Below, in pieces: positions 27,456 through 36,063 of a stretch of DNA of 64,000 bases. The notes below the pieces were generated by a model. The model made no database searches and was not told the origin of the DNA. It worked only from the letters and a program-made list of their open reading frames with translations. The position numbers were made by a program, and so were the translations under genes. The stretch is from Nitrospira japonica (lineage in GTDB: Bacteria; Nitrospirota; Nitrospiria; Nitrospirales; Nitrospiraceae). The stretch covers positions 2,888,501 to 2,952,500 of the forward strand of contig NZ_LT828648.1 of NCBI RefSeq assembly GCF_900169565.1. The letters are read 5' to 3'. The stretch's first letter is position 1. Each line of letters opens with the position of its first letter.

Positions 27456-29288
27456 TCATTTCGCTATCTTCTCCATCGGTTCATCCGTCGACCGTGTAAC
27501 GACACCGAATGAAGGTTGGGGTGGACGAGGACTGGGCGAAGGAGCCACCATTGGAGCCGAAACCGGTGAACCGTCGCCCATGCGATCCTCAACGACCGGC
27601 TGAGATTGCTTGCCTAGAAAATTGGTCACGATCACGTGCAACGTTCCGGGATTCATGTCGCGACACTCATCGTCCTTGGAAGGTGTCGCCGGCGATGTCT
27701 CATCGCAAGTTTGAACCGGTCTCGGCGAGGTGGATGGTCGCACTGAAGTCTGCTTGGTCCCGCCAGAGTGGGGAGCGAATGGCGCCGGCTGCGGCCCCAA
27801 CCGTAAGAGTCCTCCGTTCGGGAGCAGGAAGCGGCTGGGTGCGAGAACGGGAGAGGTGCCGCGCGCGCGCACGTCACTTGTCTGCGCAATCGCATAGCGC
27901 GCCCGGCCGTCGGGCTCCAGGAGCAGCAACAGCTGACCGTTTTGCGACTCGGATGGCAGCCAGAGAAGCGCTGTTCCCGTAATGCTGCCATCGTAGACGG
28001 CCGGGTTGGAGGCCACGGTGAAACTCGGAGGGCCGCCATCCGGTTGGATGAGTTGCAGTTGATCGTGCTCGTCCACCACTGCGTATTCCCCGGCCGGCAC
28101 CGTCACCGTGCCTTTCTTGGTTGCGACGAACCGTGCTTGGCTGTCGAGAATCAGGGTCGGAGGAACGGCCGGCTCCGCCTCTCCTTCGACGCCGCGCGGA
28201 ACGACGCCGAATGCGCGCTGGGGCGACGGGGTAGGTGCTGGCTGGGTCGCAGTCTTCTGCGTGGTGGACGGCACATCGATTTTGACCACCGTCCTCTGCG
28301 GCAAGCCACCGAGCTGAATCTGAAAGTTTGAGTTGGGGTAGGGAATTGGAACCGGGCTCGAAGGGGGCGGGGTCTTCACTACCAGAGGACTGGTCGAGAT
28401 GGCGTTCTGTGTTCTAGTCGATCCCGTATTCAACGGCTGCACCTGGGGCATGGCCGGCTTGGTTTGAGGAATCGGCGTTCCGGAGACGACGGACCCGCTC
28501 GTCCGAGGGGTTTGCTGGAGTGGAGGCACCTTTAAAGACGGAGGTGTACCCGAAGGGACGGATTCGGTCGGTGGATAGACCTCCTGGCGATCGTCAGGGA
28601 AGATGATCGTGATGGTGCCGTCGGGATAAATGCGAATACGTGTCTTGTCCGGAAGCTGGACTTCCGCAGCCTTGCTTCCCGAGTCGGGGTGCCCTTGGTT
28701 TGGCAGGAGGGTTGAGAGCGAGGCCCCGGAAGGGAATATGGTCGTCGAATGGCCGATGGCTCCGACACCGTTGGTGTAGATCACCGTCCCATCCGGCAGT
28801 GTCGTCACGGTATCCCCAGATGGAGAAATGAGTGTATTCGTTCCATCGGGTTGCGTGACGGATTGTCCCATTCCGTTCGGACGCTCCGTCACCCGGCCGG
28901 TCGTCGGAAGCGAGATGCGTAGGTTAACCTCGAGGCCGATCGTGATCTTGGTGCCATCTGGCAGTCGATTCGTCGCCCCTCCGTCGGGGTTCGTCGTGAT
29001 CGTGCCGCCGCGGGGCAGTTGCGTATGCGTCGTTCCATCGGGATAGACCGTGTAGGTCACCCCTTCCGGCAATCTCGTAATCAACGTCCCATCCGGCTTT
29101 TTCGTCACGGTGGACCCGCCCGGCAGTTGCGACCGGATGGATCCGTCAGCGAGTTTGGTTTTGATGATCGTCGTTGCGGAGGCTTCCGGCAGAAGCCCGT
29201 TCCATGTTTGGCAGGCCAGTAGGATGATCATGAGTGACAGGCGGGAGAGTGCATGAATCAGTCTAGATGGTGGGAATAGATGCATCAT
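27456..29288 (-). CDS. Exported TCP10-like beta-repeat protein with R-G motifs
   Basis: After the leader (to about residue 40) come some ten short beta repeats of 16-18 residues with the pattern T-x-x-x-P-D-G-T-x-x-T-x-L-P-x-G (residues about 45-230), ending IYPDGTITIIFPDDRQ. This resembles the G-box of the TCP10/CPAP C-terminal domain, which forms a long single-layer beta-sheet. A Pro/Ser/Thr-rich linker follows, then GVVPRGVEGE, a beta domain (VPAGEYAVVDEHDQLQL) related to the end of the protein at 31996, and VRARGTSPV. The start is uncertain: ATGs at 29288 and 29285 follow GGAGG closely, and an ATG at 29309 overlaps the previous stop. Confidence 0.78.
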   Translation of the reverse strand: MMHLFPPSRLIHALSRLSLMIILLACQTWNGLLPEASATTIIKTKLADGSIRSQLPGGSTVTKKPDGTLITRLPEGVTYTVYPDGTTHTQLPRGGTITTNPDGGATNRLPDGTKITIGLEVNLRISLPTTGRVTERPNGMGQSVTQPDGTNTLISPSGDTVTTLPDGTVIYTNGVGAIGHSTTIFPSGASLSTLLPNQGHPDSGSKAAEVQLPDKTRIRIYPDGTITIIFPDDRQEVYPPTESVPSGTPPSLKVPPLQQTPRTSGSVVSGTPIPQTKPAMPQVQPLNTGSTRTQNAISTSPLVVKTPPPSSPVPIPYPNSNFQIQLGGLPQRTVVKIDVPSTTQKTATQPAPTPSPQRAFGVVPRGVEGEAEPAVPPTLILDSQARFVATKKGTVTVPAGEYAVVDEHDQLQLIQPDGGPPSFTVASNPAVYDGSITGTALLWLPSESQNGQLLLLLEPDGRARYAIAQTSDVRARGTSPVLAPSRFLLPNGGLLRLGPQPAPFAPHSGGTKQTSVRPSTSPRPVQTCDETSPATPSKDDECRDMNPGTLHVIVTNFLGKQSQPVVEDRMGDGSPVSAPMVAPSPSPRPPQPSFGVVTRSTDEPMEKIAK

Positions 29289-29305
29289 GGCCTCCGTGGG
29301 ACCCG

Positions 29306-30484
29306 TCATTTTGGCTGCTCCGCCGATTCGTCGGCGGCTTCCACTCCGCGAGGGATCACGAATGCTCCGGGTGGCGGAGAAGATGCGGCGCCGCTGCCCG
29401 GCCCGTCCAGATTACGTTGCGTACCCAACGGCTGCCCGCCATTCCCTGGTTGAGGCGTGCTCAACGTCGATCCGGGCGGCGGTCCTGTCATGGTCGTGCC
29501 GGAGGGGCTTCCCGGAATGACGACCGCACCCGTCTGGTTCGGTACGGGCACTGAAGCGCCAGTCAGAGGCTTGACCGGAGGAGGAGCCGACGTGAACGAA
29601 TCGGAGGCAGCTGGAAGCTCGAGCGTGATCTCCTGCTTCGTCAACGCGACGGCAAGATCGGTGGTCCCTCGCTGCCCCGACGCGTAGATACTGAATGACA
29701 TCTGCCAGCGCAGATCGGTATTGACCGGCACGTCGACGTACGGGTCGATGGTCGCACGCGGAGTCGGGTTAGGGTTCGGTCCGGAAATTCTGAGGTCGGC
29801 CACCTGATCGATGACGATTCTCGCCTCCAGTGCGGAATGCTGCAGATCCTTCCCTGAGGATTGTCCGGCGATCTCACCAACCACCCGAACCCGCATCTTC
29901 TCTGCTGCCCTTGCCCCAGGTTTGGAGATGCGCAACGTAGATTGCGCGTTGAATTGCTGTCGCCAGCTTCCTGATCCCTTGTCTTGAGGCGGTCCGGAAA
30001 AACGGAGGCCGAGAACCTGTTTCTCGTTCTGCGACAAGGGGACGGACAACCGGATCAATGTCCCGTAGCCGCGCATGGCACCTTGGGGAGTCCCTGGTGA
30101 GCCGGCTCGTGTGCGTATGTCCAGCGGCTCACTGTCATCGATGCGGGCGTATCGCTGGTCGATATTGGACAGCCAGCGCATCGCATAGCCATATTTACCG
30201 GTACCTAAGAATCCCTTGTCCTGAACTGGTTCCCTATCAAGGGCGTCTCGCCACACGATGGTGGCACCGTTCCAGTATCCTATGGCAGGGTTGGACCGCT
30301 CGCCTCTTACCGTCGATCCTGCCATGGAATAGGCAGCGGGAGTGGCATACTGCTGCGGCACCTGGAACTCAACGGCAGCGGCCAGACAGACGACAAGACC
30401 GGTCCAGATGACAACGGACAAACAGACAAACATACGGAGCAAACGGGGAAGCCGCGCAGTCTGCCGCGACGGTGGAAGCGTCAT
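29306..30484 (-). CDS. Exported hypothetical protein with C-terminal RGVE motif
   Basis: A 392-residue protein with a leader (about 12-38). A beta-rich domain of about 250 residues follows (IGYWNGATIVWRD, LIRLSVPLSQNEKQVLGLRF, DLRWQMSFSIYASGQRG), which could bind or scaffold but matches nothing I know. A Pro/Gly/Thr-rich linker of about 80 residues leads to FVIPRGVEAADE and a 12-residue acidic tail. The ATG at 30484 overlaps the previous gene's stop as ATGA and has GGAGGG upstream; the much longer frame to 30931 is out-of-frame overlap with the previous gene. Confidence 0.75.
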   Translation of the reverse strand: MTLPPSRQTARLPRLLRMFVCLSVVIWTGLVVCLAAAVEFQVPQQYATPAAYSMAGSTVRGERSNPAIGYWNGATIVWRDALDREPVQDKGFLGTGKYGYAMRWLSNIDQRYARIDDSEPLDIRTRAGSPGTPQGAMRGYGTLIRLSVPLSQNEKQVLGLRFSGPPQDKGSGSWRQQFNAQSTLRISKPGARAAEKMRVRVVGEIAGQSSGKDLQHSALEARIVIDQVADLRISGPNPNPTPRATIDPYVDVPVNTDLRWQMSFSIYASGQRGTTDLAVALTKQEITLELPAASDSFTSAPPPVKPLTGASVPVPNQTGAVVIPGSPSGTTMTGPPPGSTLSTPQPGNGGQPLGTQRNLDGPGSGAASSPPPGAFVIPRGVEAADESAEQPK

Positions 30485-31686
30485 GGTGTTTTGCCCTCCG
30501 GTCGAAAAGAATGATCCGCCGGTTGACCGTCCTCGGTTTCGTCGGGGCCTTCGACGCCGCGCATACGAATCATTCCCGAGGACGAACTCGATCCTTGTGA
30601 CGGAGGGGCGGTGACGGCCGGTGGACGGACCATCGGGGCGGCGCTTCCCTGCGGCGCGGCCTGTACGGCCGATGACGGTAAGGGAACCGTCTGCGGGATG
30701 GGGGATGCTTGCTTCTTGGATTGTGTCGGTTGGGTCAAAAATAATTTGAATTGTACGGGGAAACTCCAGGGACCCGGCACCGCTTTGCCGCTGGCCCGCG
30801 CACGGATCTCCCAACGTCCCGCATTTCCCCGCGTGACTGCCTGGTCCACCTGGTAGCCCTGAAGCAATTTCGACGTCTCCACGGCAAAAACATTCGGGAC
30901 GTTGGATTGGTTGGCGGGCGCATCGAGCCACCTGAATTCCAGTTCCGTCATCTGTGTTGCCCCGGTTTTTGGCGCATCCGCCTTGAGGAAGAGTTGGCCC
31001 TGCTGCACGAGGGCATTCCGTACGGGATTGGTAATCGTGAACATGTCGTCGGTCGGGCCCAGGACCCCTGGGATCCGTTTAGTCCCCGCAACCGGCGAAT
31101 TCACTCGAAGATATTGCGCATGCAATCGTTGCCGATCGGCAGGGGCAATCATGTTCTCGGTTTTGGGAAAGTTGAGTGTCTGCAACTCCGGAACGACGAC
31201 CCGCAAGTCCTCCGGGATCGATACACCGACGATGCGACAGCTGGCTGCCTCGGGCTGCAACCACGGATCTTGTTTGCAGCGCCCGGTCCAGAACATGAAA
31301 ATGCGGCCGCCCGGCGCTCGGACGGGAATGAACGGTTCGTATCCTGTCATGGCGATTGACTCGGATGCATTCGGCTTTTGGGGGTCGGTCTCGGAGGGAC
31401 TCCATGAGGCTTCCAACCGGTATTGAAGCTGAGCGCCGGGCTTTTGTGGGCTGGTGCAGATCCCGTCGAACGAGTACTTCGCGGTTCCCTTCGGACTACT
31501 GAAAAACTGTGATTGTCCCGTGAATCGTGGTGGAGTGCATGTCGTGGGAATCGGTGGTTCGTCTGGCGTGAGCTGGAGTTCTTTGCCCAAAGGGAAAGAA
31601 CGAATCGGGGATCCGACCATGCCGGCCAAGAAAACGGCCATGCCGATGGCGACGAATCTTCGCCGAGATGACGACCGAAAACGCAT
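30481..31686 (-). CDS. DPW-family exported protein with C-terminal RGVE motif
   Basis: A 401-residue protein with a leader (about 1-30). The N-terminal domain shared by five paralogues in this block has Y-x-F-x-G-x-C, a W-x-P-S-E segment and the signature C-K-Q-D-P-W-L...C. The C-terminal Ig-like domain (about 210-320: MTELEFRWLD...GRWEIRARAS) resembles those of the proteins at 33590 and 35016. It ends with IRMRGVEGPDE and a 26-residue acidic tail. GGAAGGAGG gives ATG at 31686 a 7-nt spacing (the ATG at 31692 is too close). Function unknown, probably surface binding. Confidence 0.78.
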   Translation of the reverse strand: MRFRSSSRRRFVAIGMAVFLAGMVGSPIRSFPLGKELQLTPDEPPIPTTCTPPRFTGQSQFFSSPKGTAKYSFDGICTSPQKPGAQLQYRLEASWSPSETDPQKPNASESIAMTGYEPFIPVRAPGGRIFMFWTGRCKQDPWLQPEAASCRIVGVSIPEDLRVVVPELQTLNFPKTENMIAPADRQRLHAQYLRVNSPVAGTKRIPGVLGPTDDMFTITNPVRNALVQQGQLFLKADAPKTGATQMTELEFRWLDAPANQSNVPNVFAVETSKLLQGYQVDQAVTRGNAGRWEIRARASGKAVPGPWSFPVQFKLFLTQPTQSKKQASPIPQTVPLPSSAVQAAPQGSAAPMVRPPAVTAPPSQGSSSSSGMIRMRGVEGPDETEDGQPADHSFRPEGKTP

Positions 31687-31757
31687 GGTCATGCCTCCTT
31701 CCGATATGCGGACTCATCTGTGCTCATGACCATTTCCTTCTGAGCAGTGTGGATCAG

Positions 31758-31967
31758 TCATGGCCTCTTGTCCGTCTCGATGGGCTGATCCGAAGTCTCA
31801 TGGCGTTCCGTGCCGGGTCCCAATCGTCTGTCCGATGGAGAAGTTTCTGAAGGTCTGCGCGGCGTGTCGGTCGCCATCGCCTGAATCGGCAAGAACGTCA
31901 TCGTTGGGAGGAGTATCGCGAGGAGCATCTGCATGGACTGGATGGCGCGACGAGATGACGGTGTCAT
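31758..31967 (-). CDS. Small exported tail-like peptide
   Basis: A 69-residue product with a signal peptide (SMQMLLAILLPTMTFLPIQAMA) and a mature part of about 36 residues made of Arg, Pro, Ser, Glu and Thr, ending PIETDKRP. That ending closely resembles the acidic tail of the protein at 33590 (PAETEKRP). It has no folded domain. GGAGG lies 6 nt before the ATG at 31967. It sits 28 bp after the stop of the preceding gene. It may be a stand-alone copy of the tail that follows the RGVE motif elsewhere, or a degenerate gene. Confidence 0.5.
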   Translation of the reverse strand: MTPSSRRAIQSMQMLLAILLPTMTFLPIQAMATDTPRRPSETSPSDRRLGPGTERHETSDQPIETDKRP

Positions 31968-31995
31968 GAATGCCTCCATCGGATGGGCTCTTGCC

Positions 31996-33474
31996 CTATG
32001 GGCCCGAAGGTTGGTGAGGTTGGGTGTGGACGGTACAGGGTACGGGAATCCAGTGCGGACCGGTCGATGCTGGATTGGGCTGACAGGGTGGAGACGAGAC
32101 TCCCCGTGGACTGACGGAAGCTGCCAGTACGGCGGCTTCGATTGTCTTGTCGGGAAGTGGGGCGATGTGATCGACGCTCCTCGGTTTGACTGCGGAGGGA
32201 AAGCCGATGGCATCGAATCGCCTACCGTCAGCCGTCAAGTAGAGAAGATGCATGTCGTCCGATGGCCCGGGAATGACCAGCGCAAGAGTCCGATGAATGG
32301 GAAAGCTGTGCCGGTCCTGCTTGGCATTTAGCAGCACGGTTGACTGGCCTTCTTTGGCAAGTCCGAGTTGAAGGTCCATGATGGGCCCAACTTCATAGGC
32401 GCCGGTCTTGAGTTCGACCGCCTCACCTTTGGCGTCGGTCGCGTGAAAGGAGCGGTCCAGCTTGAGCGCTACCGGTTCGACCATCTCAGGTGTCCGTTCT
32501 TCGATGACGGCCGGATCAGAGGTCTCGGCGGCGGCCTCTGCCGGGGCCTCGTTTCCTTCTTGATTTAAGATCTGCCCATCCTTTTCATCGACCCCTCGCG
32601 AGAAAAGTCCCGAGCGCGCGAGGGCGCCTGTCGATGCTTGGGTCTTGGGTAGTGCGGATTGCGGCTGTGCCTCCATGACGTTCGCGGTCTGCGATTGTGT
32701 CATGACCTGGGACTGCGGTGGCTGGGCCATCATGACCTGCGATGACTGAGATGGTTTGACCATCGGAGCCTGTTGCGGCTCGGTCATCATGCTTTGAATG
32801 CGCTGTTGGTTGCTCATTCGCGGCGATCCTTGCGGGTTTGCGGCTTGATATTGTTTGATCAGTTGCTGTTTCAGCTTTGCAGATAGGGAGTCCTTAGTGA
32901 GGGGAAATGGCTTATCGTCAATCTCAGAGGGGAAGGCCGCCTTCACGTCGGCCGGCACGTACTCGCCAAGGCGCTGGCAAGTTCCGCCTTGAAGCCAGGG
33001 ATCTGCAGTGCAACGGGCTGTCCAATACACAAAGATTCTTCTCTCTCCTGGTCCTTTCATTTGGCGGTTCGGAAAAAATTGTTCATAGTTCTCGACGAAA
33101 AGCGTTTCGACTGCATTCGGACGATCTTGACGCGTCTCCGACGGGTTCCATCGCCCTTCAAAGAACAGGTGAATGACACCATTGTGGTACTGACCTGCCT
33201 GCAAACTGACGGGACACTGCTCTTCGAATGGATATGAGGCAAAGCCCGGTGGGTTAGAAGAAAAGGTCGCCGGTTTTTTCATCACCGGTCCGGGGCAAGA
33301 GAGTCTCACCGTATCGTAAGTACACCCATGGCAAAATAGTAGGTCTCCAAATGCCTTAACTGACGCGGGCGCAGGAACACCGACCAAGAGAACGCTGCCG
33401 ATTACATAGAGAATTAATCTGAGATTTAGTTTTTGCCAGCGCGAGCACTCTGGCGTCAATACTGTCTGTTTCAT
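31996..33474 (-). CDS. DPW-family exported protein with central RGVD motif and beta domain
   Basis: A 492-residue protein with a leader (about 18-40) and the DPW-family domain (PFEEQC, RWNPSETRQDRPNAVE, RCTADPWLQGGTC). A Met/Gln-rich low-complexity linker follows (repeats of QSQVM-type), then GLFSRGVDEKDG, an acidic segment, a beta domain resembling that at the end of the protein at 27456 (LKTGAYEVG...HLLYLTADGRRFD), and a final VSPRGVSSPP. The motif therefore separates two folded modules here. TTGGAGG precedes the ATG at 33474. Function unknown. Confidence 0.77.
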   Translation of the reverse strand: MKQTVLTPECSRWQKLNLRLILYVIGSVLLVGVPAPASVKAFGDLLFCHGCTYDTVRLSCPGPVMKKPATFSSNPPGFASYPFEEQCPVSLQAGQYHNGVIHLFFEGRWNPSETRQDRPNAVETLFVENYEQFFPNRQMKGPGERRIFVYWTARCTADPWLQGGTCQRLGEYVPADVKAAFPSEIDDKPFPLTKDSLSAKLKQQLIKQYQAANPQGSPRMSNQQRIQSMMTEPQQAPMVKPSQSSQVMMAQPPQSQVMTQSQTANVMEAQPQSALPKTQASTGALARSGLFSRGVDEKDGQILNQEGNEAPAEAAAETSDPAVIEERTPEMVEPVALKLDRSFHATDAKGEAVELKTGAYEVGPIMDLQLGLAKEGQSTVLLNAKQDRHSFPIHRTLALVIPGPSDDMHLLYLTADGRRFDAIGFPSAVKPRSVDHIAPLPDKTIEAAVLAASVSPRGVSSPPCQPNPASTGPHWIPVPCTVHTQPHQPSGP

Positions 33475-33589
33475 TGGATTCCTCCAAGAATCGCAGGTGC
33501 TTTATCGGTCGTTCCTTTGAGATTCCTTTTATGGGTGCCGGCGTTTCTCTGATCGACGTTGGTACGAAAACGACATGATCACCGGTTCT

Positions 33590-34795
33590 TCACGGCCTCT
33601 TTTCCGTTTCAGCCGGCTCAGCTGAGGGTCGGTCTTCTTTCGTCTCGCCATCGTCGACCCCTCGTGGCCGGATGACGCTGGTGTTGCCCATGCCTTGCTG
33701 CGGTGTCGATTGTGGCCGATAGACACCTGTAGCTTGATTCATGTTCTTCTGTTGTCCGCCTATGCCAAATTGGAGATCTTGGTTCTGTGCATCCTGCGTC
33801 GGAGTGCCAAAGGATGGATGTTGCAAGTAGTACGTGAAACGTACGGGAGCGCTCCAGTCTCCAGCTTTCGGGACTACGATCCGAACACGGATTTCCCATG
33901 TTCCAGGGGCCAGATAAATTTGTGGAGCATCGACTCCCTTCGGCCCTGCGATTACACTCATCGGAGCTCGGTACGTATAAACTGTTTGAACATTTTGTTG
34001 TCTCAGATTCGCTGATGGATTCAGCCATTTCAGTTCGATCTCGGCGTCCGTCCCAGAGAGGAACTGCGAAGGCGCGATCCGAAAGACGCCGTTGCCTTTT
34101 ATGATGAAACCGTTTGGTTTGGGAGAAAGGATGGCCGGCGCATTGGGGAATGCTTGAGTCATTTTCTGGATATCTGTTTGAGCGGTGCCTGGCTTTATCA
34201 AGGGCTGACAGATAAGACCCAAGGCATCTACAAAGAGACCGGCTCGGCCGTGAAAGCCGACGGCCACTAATCCCGTAGGGCAGAAGCTGTCTGATCCGTA
34301 GGGAACAAACTGGCCACCGCCTTCTCCACCTGGGCTGAAGATAAAAAAAGAGTTGAGAGTGTTTGGGATTATGCCTTGGCAGTATGCGTAGAGACGACTC
34401 ACGAACTTATGGTCCGGAAGACCGCCTTCTCCTATGGTATTGTCAAAATCGAGTCCTGCTATCGCGCCACCCAACGCACAGGATGCTGTTCTTGGAGAGC
34501 CTCCGCTGCTGCTCCCGTGTGACCCCATTGTTTGCGGGGCGCCGAAGGTCCGCTTTACAGTTTCAAGTGGTGAACAGATCGGAGCCAGTTGGTCGATCCA
34601 CTTGCCTGCTCGACCTGCCAAGCCGGTGAGATAAGCCCCCTTTGGACACTCGGCCCGAAACAAGGTACCGCCTGGTCCTCCTTGAATGGGCAGATCTGTT
34701 CCTGTAGCCGGTGATGGGGAGCAAACCAATACACTAAAGATGAGAACAGTATATATGGATGCGAAGCCACCACAATGGCGGGATTTCTCACTCAT
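33590..34795 (-). CDS. Exported protein with VMO-I/jacalin-like repeats, Ig-like domain and RGVD motif
   Basis: A 401-residue protein with a leader (about 12-34). Two repeats of a beta-prism type pattern follow: FRAECPKGAYLTGLAGRAGKWIDQLAPIC-like and FCPTGLVAVGFHGRAGLFVD-like, with Cys-Pro-x-Gly, GRAG and a late Cys. This is reminiscent of VMO-I or jacalin-like lectins. The Ig-like domain (IELKWLNPS...GTWEIRVRIV) is shared with the DPW family. It ends with VIRPRGVDDGE and a 20-residue acidic tail (ending AETEKRP). GGAAGGAA precedes ATG 34795. It is probably a surface glycan-binding protein. Confidence 0.75.
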   Translation of the reverse strand: MSEKSRHCGGFASIYTVLIFSVLVCSPSPATGTDLPIQGGPGGTLFRAECPKGAYLTGLAGRAGKWIDQLAPICSPLETVKRTFGAPQTMGSHGSSSGGSPRTASCALGGAIAGLDFDNTIGEGGLPDHKFVSRLYAYCQGIIPNTLNSFFIFSPGGEGGGQFVPYGSDSFCPTGLVAVGFHGRAGLFVDALGLICQPLIKPGTAQTDIQKMTQAFPNAPAILSPKPNGFIIKGNGVFRIAPSQFLSGTDAEIELKWLNPSANLRQQNVQTVYTYRAPMSVIAGPKGVDAPQIYLAPGTWEIRVRIVVPKAGDWSAPVRFTYYLQHPSFGTPTQDAQNQDLQFGIGGQQKNMNQATGVYRPQSTPQQGMGNTSVIRPRGVDDGETKEDRPSAEPAETEKRP

Positions 34796-35015
34796 GGGAG
34801 TTCCTTCCACATCCTGGTCCTTCGCTCGTAAGTCGTTCGTTGTCAATCACTGGTTCAGTGTCCTGATCTGGGAAACACTTACTGGTCCAAACTATTGGGC
34901 GAACAGTCACGCGAGATACCACGCCTCTCCCCCAATCGACTACGGTGAAGTGCATTGACTGACTAGCTAGACCCAGTGTGATGAGCCATTCTCCTCAGAG
35001 GACGTTCGCTCTTCC

Positions 35016-36053
35016 TCATTGTCCGAACATCTTCGGTGCCTTCTGAATCGTTTTGCTCGGCGCCGTCACCACAAACTCGACCGCTTCACTCCATCCCGTC
35101 GGTTTCGGAGTCGATACCTGAGCGCTGATTCGATAGGTTCCTGGTCCGGCGATCATGGGCGCTCCCTTGCCGTTACCGGACGCGCCCCATCCCAGATAGC
35201 CGGAGGCCGACGAGGCGTCGGCGATGTTGATCGGAAGGTTGGTCACGAGTGTCCAATTACCCTGAGCATCCTTCCGTTCAATCCTTGCGAGATAGGCGGT
35301 GACCGTCATCCGCCGAGGCGGGGGAGCCAGTTTGATCGGCACGGCGGTCATGCTCATGAACAGCGACCCGGCCGCCGGCGAGACGACATAGGGCGCCAGA
35401 TTTGCGAGGAGGGTAGGGGCCGGCTGAACGGATTGTTTGAGCCGCTGCGTCTGCTTTTGGCGTGCCGCCTCCGCTTGAGTATAGGCCTGCAGCGAGGCGA
35501 CGAGAGCCTGGCGGTCGTTCGCGGATAAATTGGAAGTGACGGGCCGACCTCCGCGCGGATAGAGGTTCAACACCTCCTGAATCACCTGTCGCGAATACTC
35601 GCCATATATGTTCGGTGCGTATGCCGTGACGGGCGGATTGACGGAGAGTGCTATTTGGCCGCAGGCGGTTGCTTCCCTCCACGGGTCTTTTCCGCCGCAG
35701 TGCATCGACGCCGTAAACCGGCCATAGGGGCGTGAAGGCTGGGCGGCCGTCGGCTCCGGAATGTTGATCTCTTCGGTGACCTTGCCGGAAGCCGGATCAA
35801 ACGTGCCGACGCCGGTCCAGGGAACGGTGATCGGCAAGGCATATCTGGTATTGAGAAGATAACAATTGCCGCTGAACCGGTAGGTGAACGGAGTCGAAGC
35901 AAAGGAATAAGCAGTCAGCGTGGAATCGCGACAGACGTCCTGGGGTATCGATTGGATGTCTACGATGACGCCCGATCCGGATGCATCGTGAACCCACGCA
36001 AGGATGAACGTGAAGCAGGCAGCTGCGGCCCTGAGACTCACCCCCCTCATCAC
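35016..36053 (-). CDS. DPW-family exported protein without R-G tail
   Basis: A 345-residue protein with a leader (about 1-26). The N-terminal DPW-family domain has FSGNCY, RPYGRF and C-G-G-K-D-P-W...C. A helical Gln/Ala-rich linker precedes the C-terminal Ig-like domain (VPIKLAPP, ARIERKDAQGNW, APGTYRISAQVS-like, GWSEAVEFVV). It ends IQKAPKMFGQ, shared with the paralogue at 37845, instead of an RGVE tail. AAGGAGGG precedes the tandem ATGs. The stop lies 220 bp before the next gene, and lnt lies just upstream. Confidence 0.77.
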   Translation of the reverse strand: MMRGVSLRAAAACFTFILAWVHDASGSGVIVDIQSIPQDVCRDSTLTAYSFASTPFTYRFSGNCYLLNTRYALPITVPWTGVGTFDPASGKVTEEINIPEPTAAQPSRPYGRFTASMHCGGKDPWREATACGQIALSVNPPVTAYAPNIYGEYSRQVIQEVLNLYPRGGRPVTSNLSANDRQALVASLQAYTQAEAARQKQTQRLKQSVQPAPTLLANLAPYVVSPAAGSLFMSMTAVPIKLAPPPRRMTVTAYLARIERKDAQGNWTLVTNLPINIADASSASGYLGWGASGNGKGAPMIAGPGTYRISAQVSTPKPTGWSEAVEFVVTAPSKTIQKAPKMFGQ

Positions 36054-36063
36054 GCCCTCCTTT

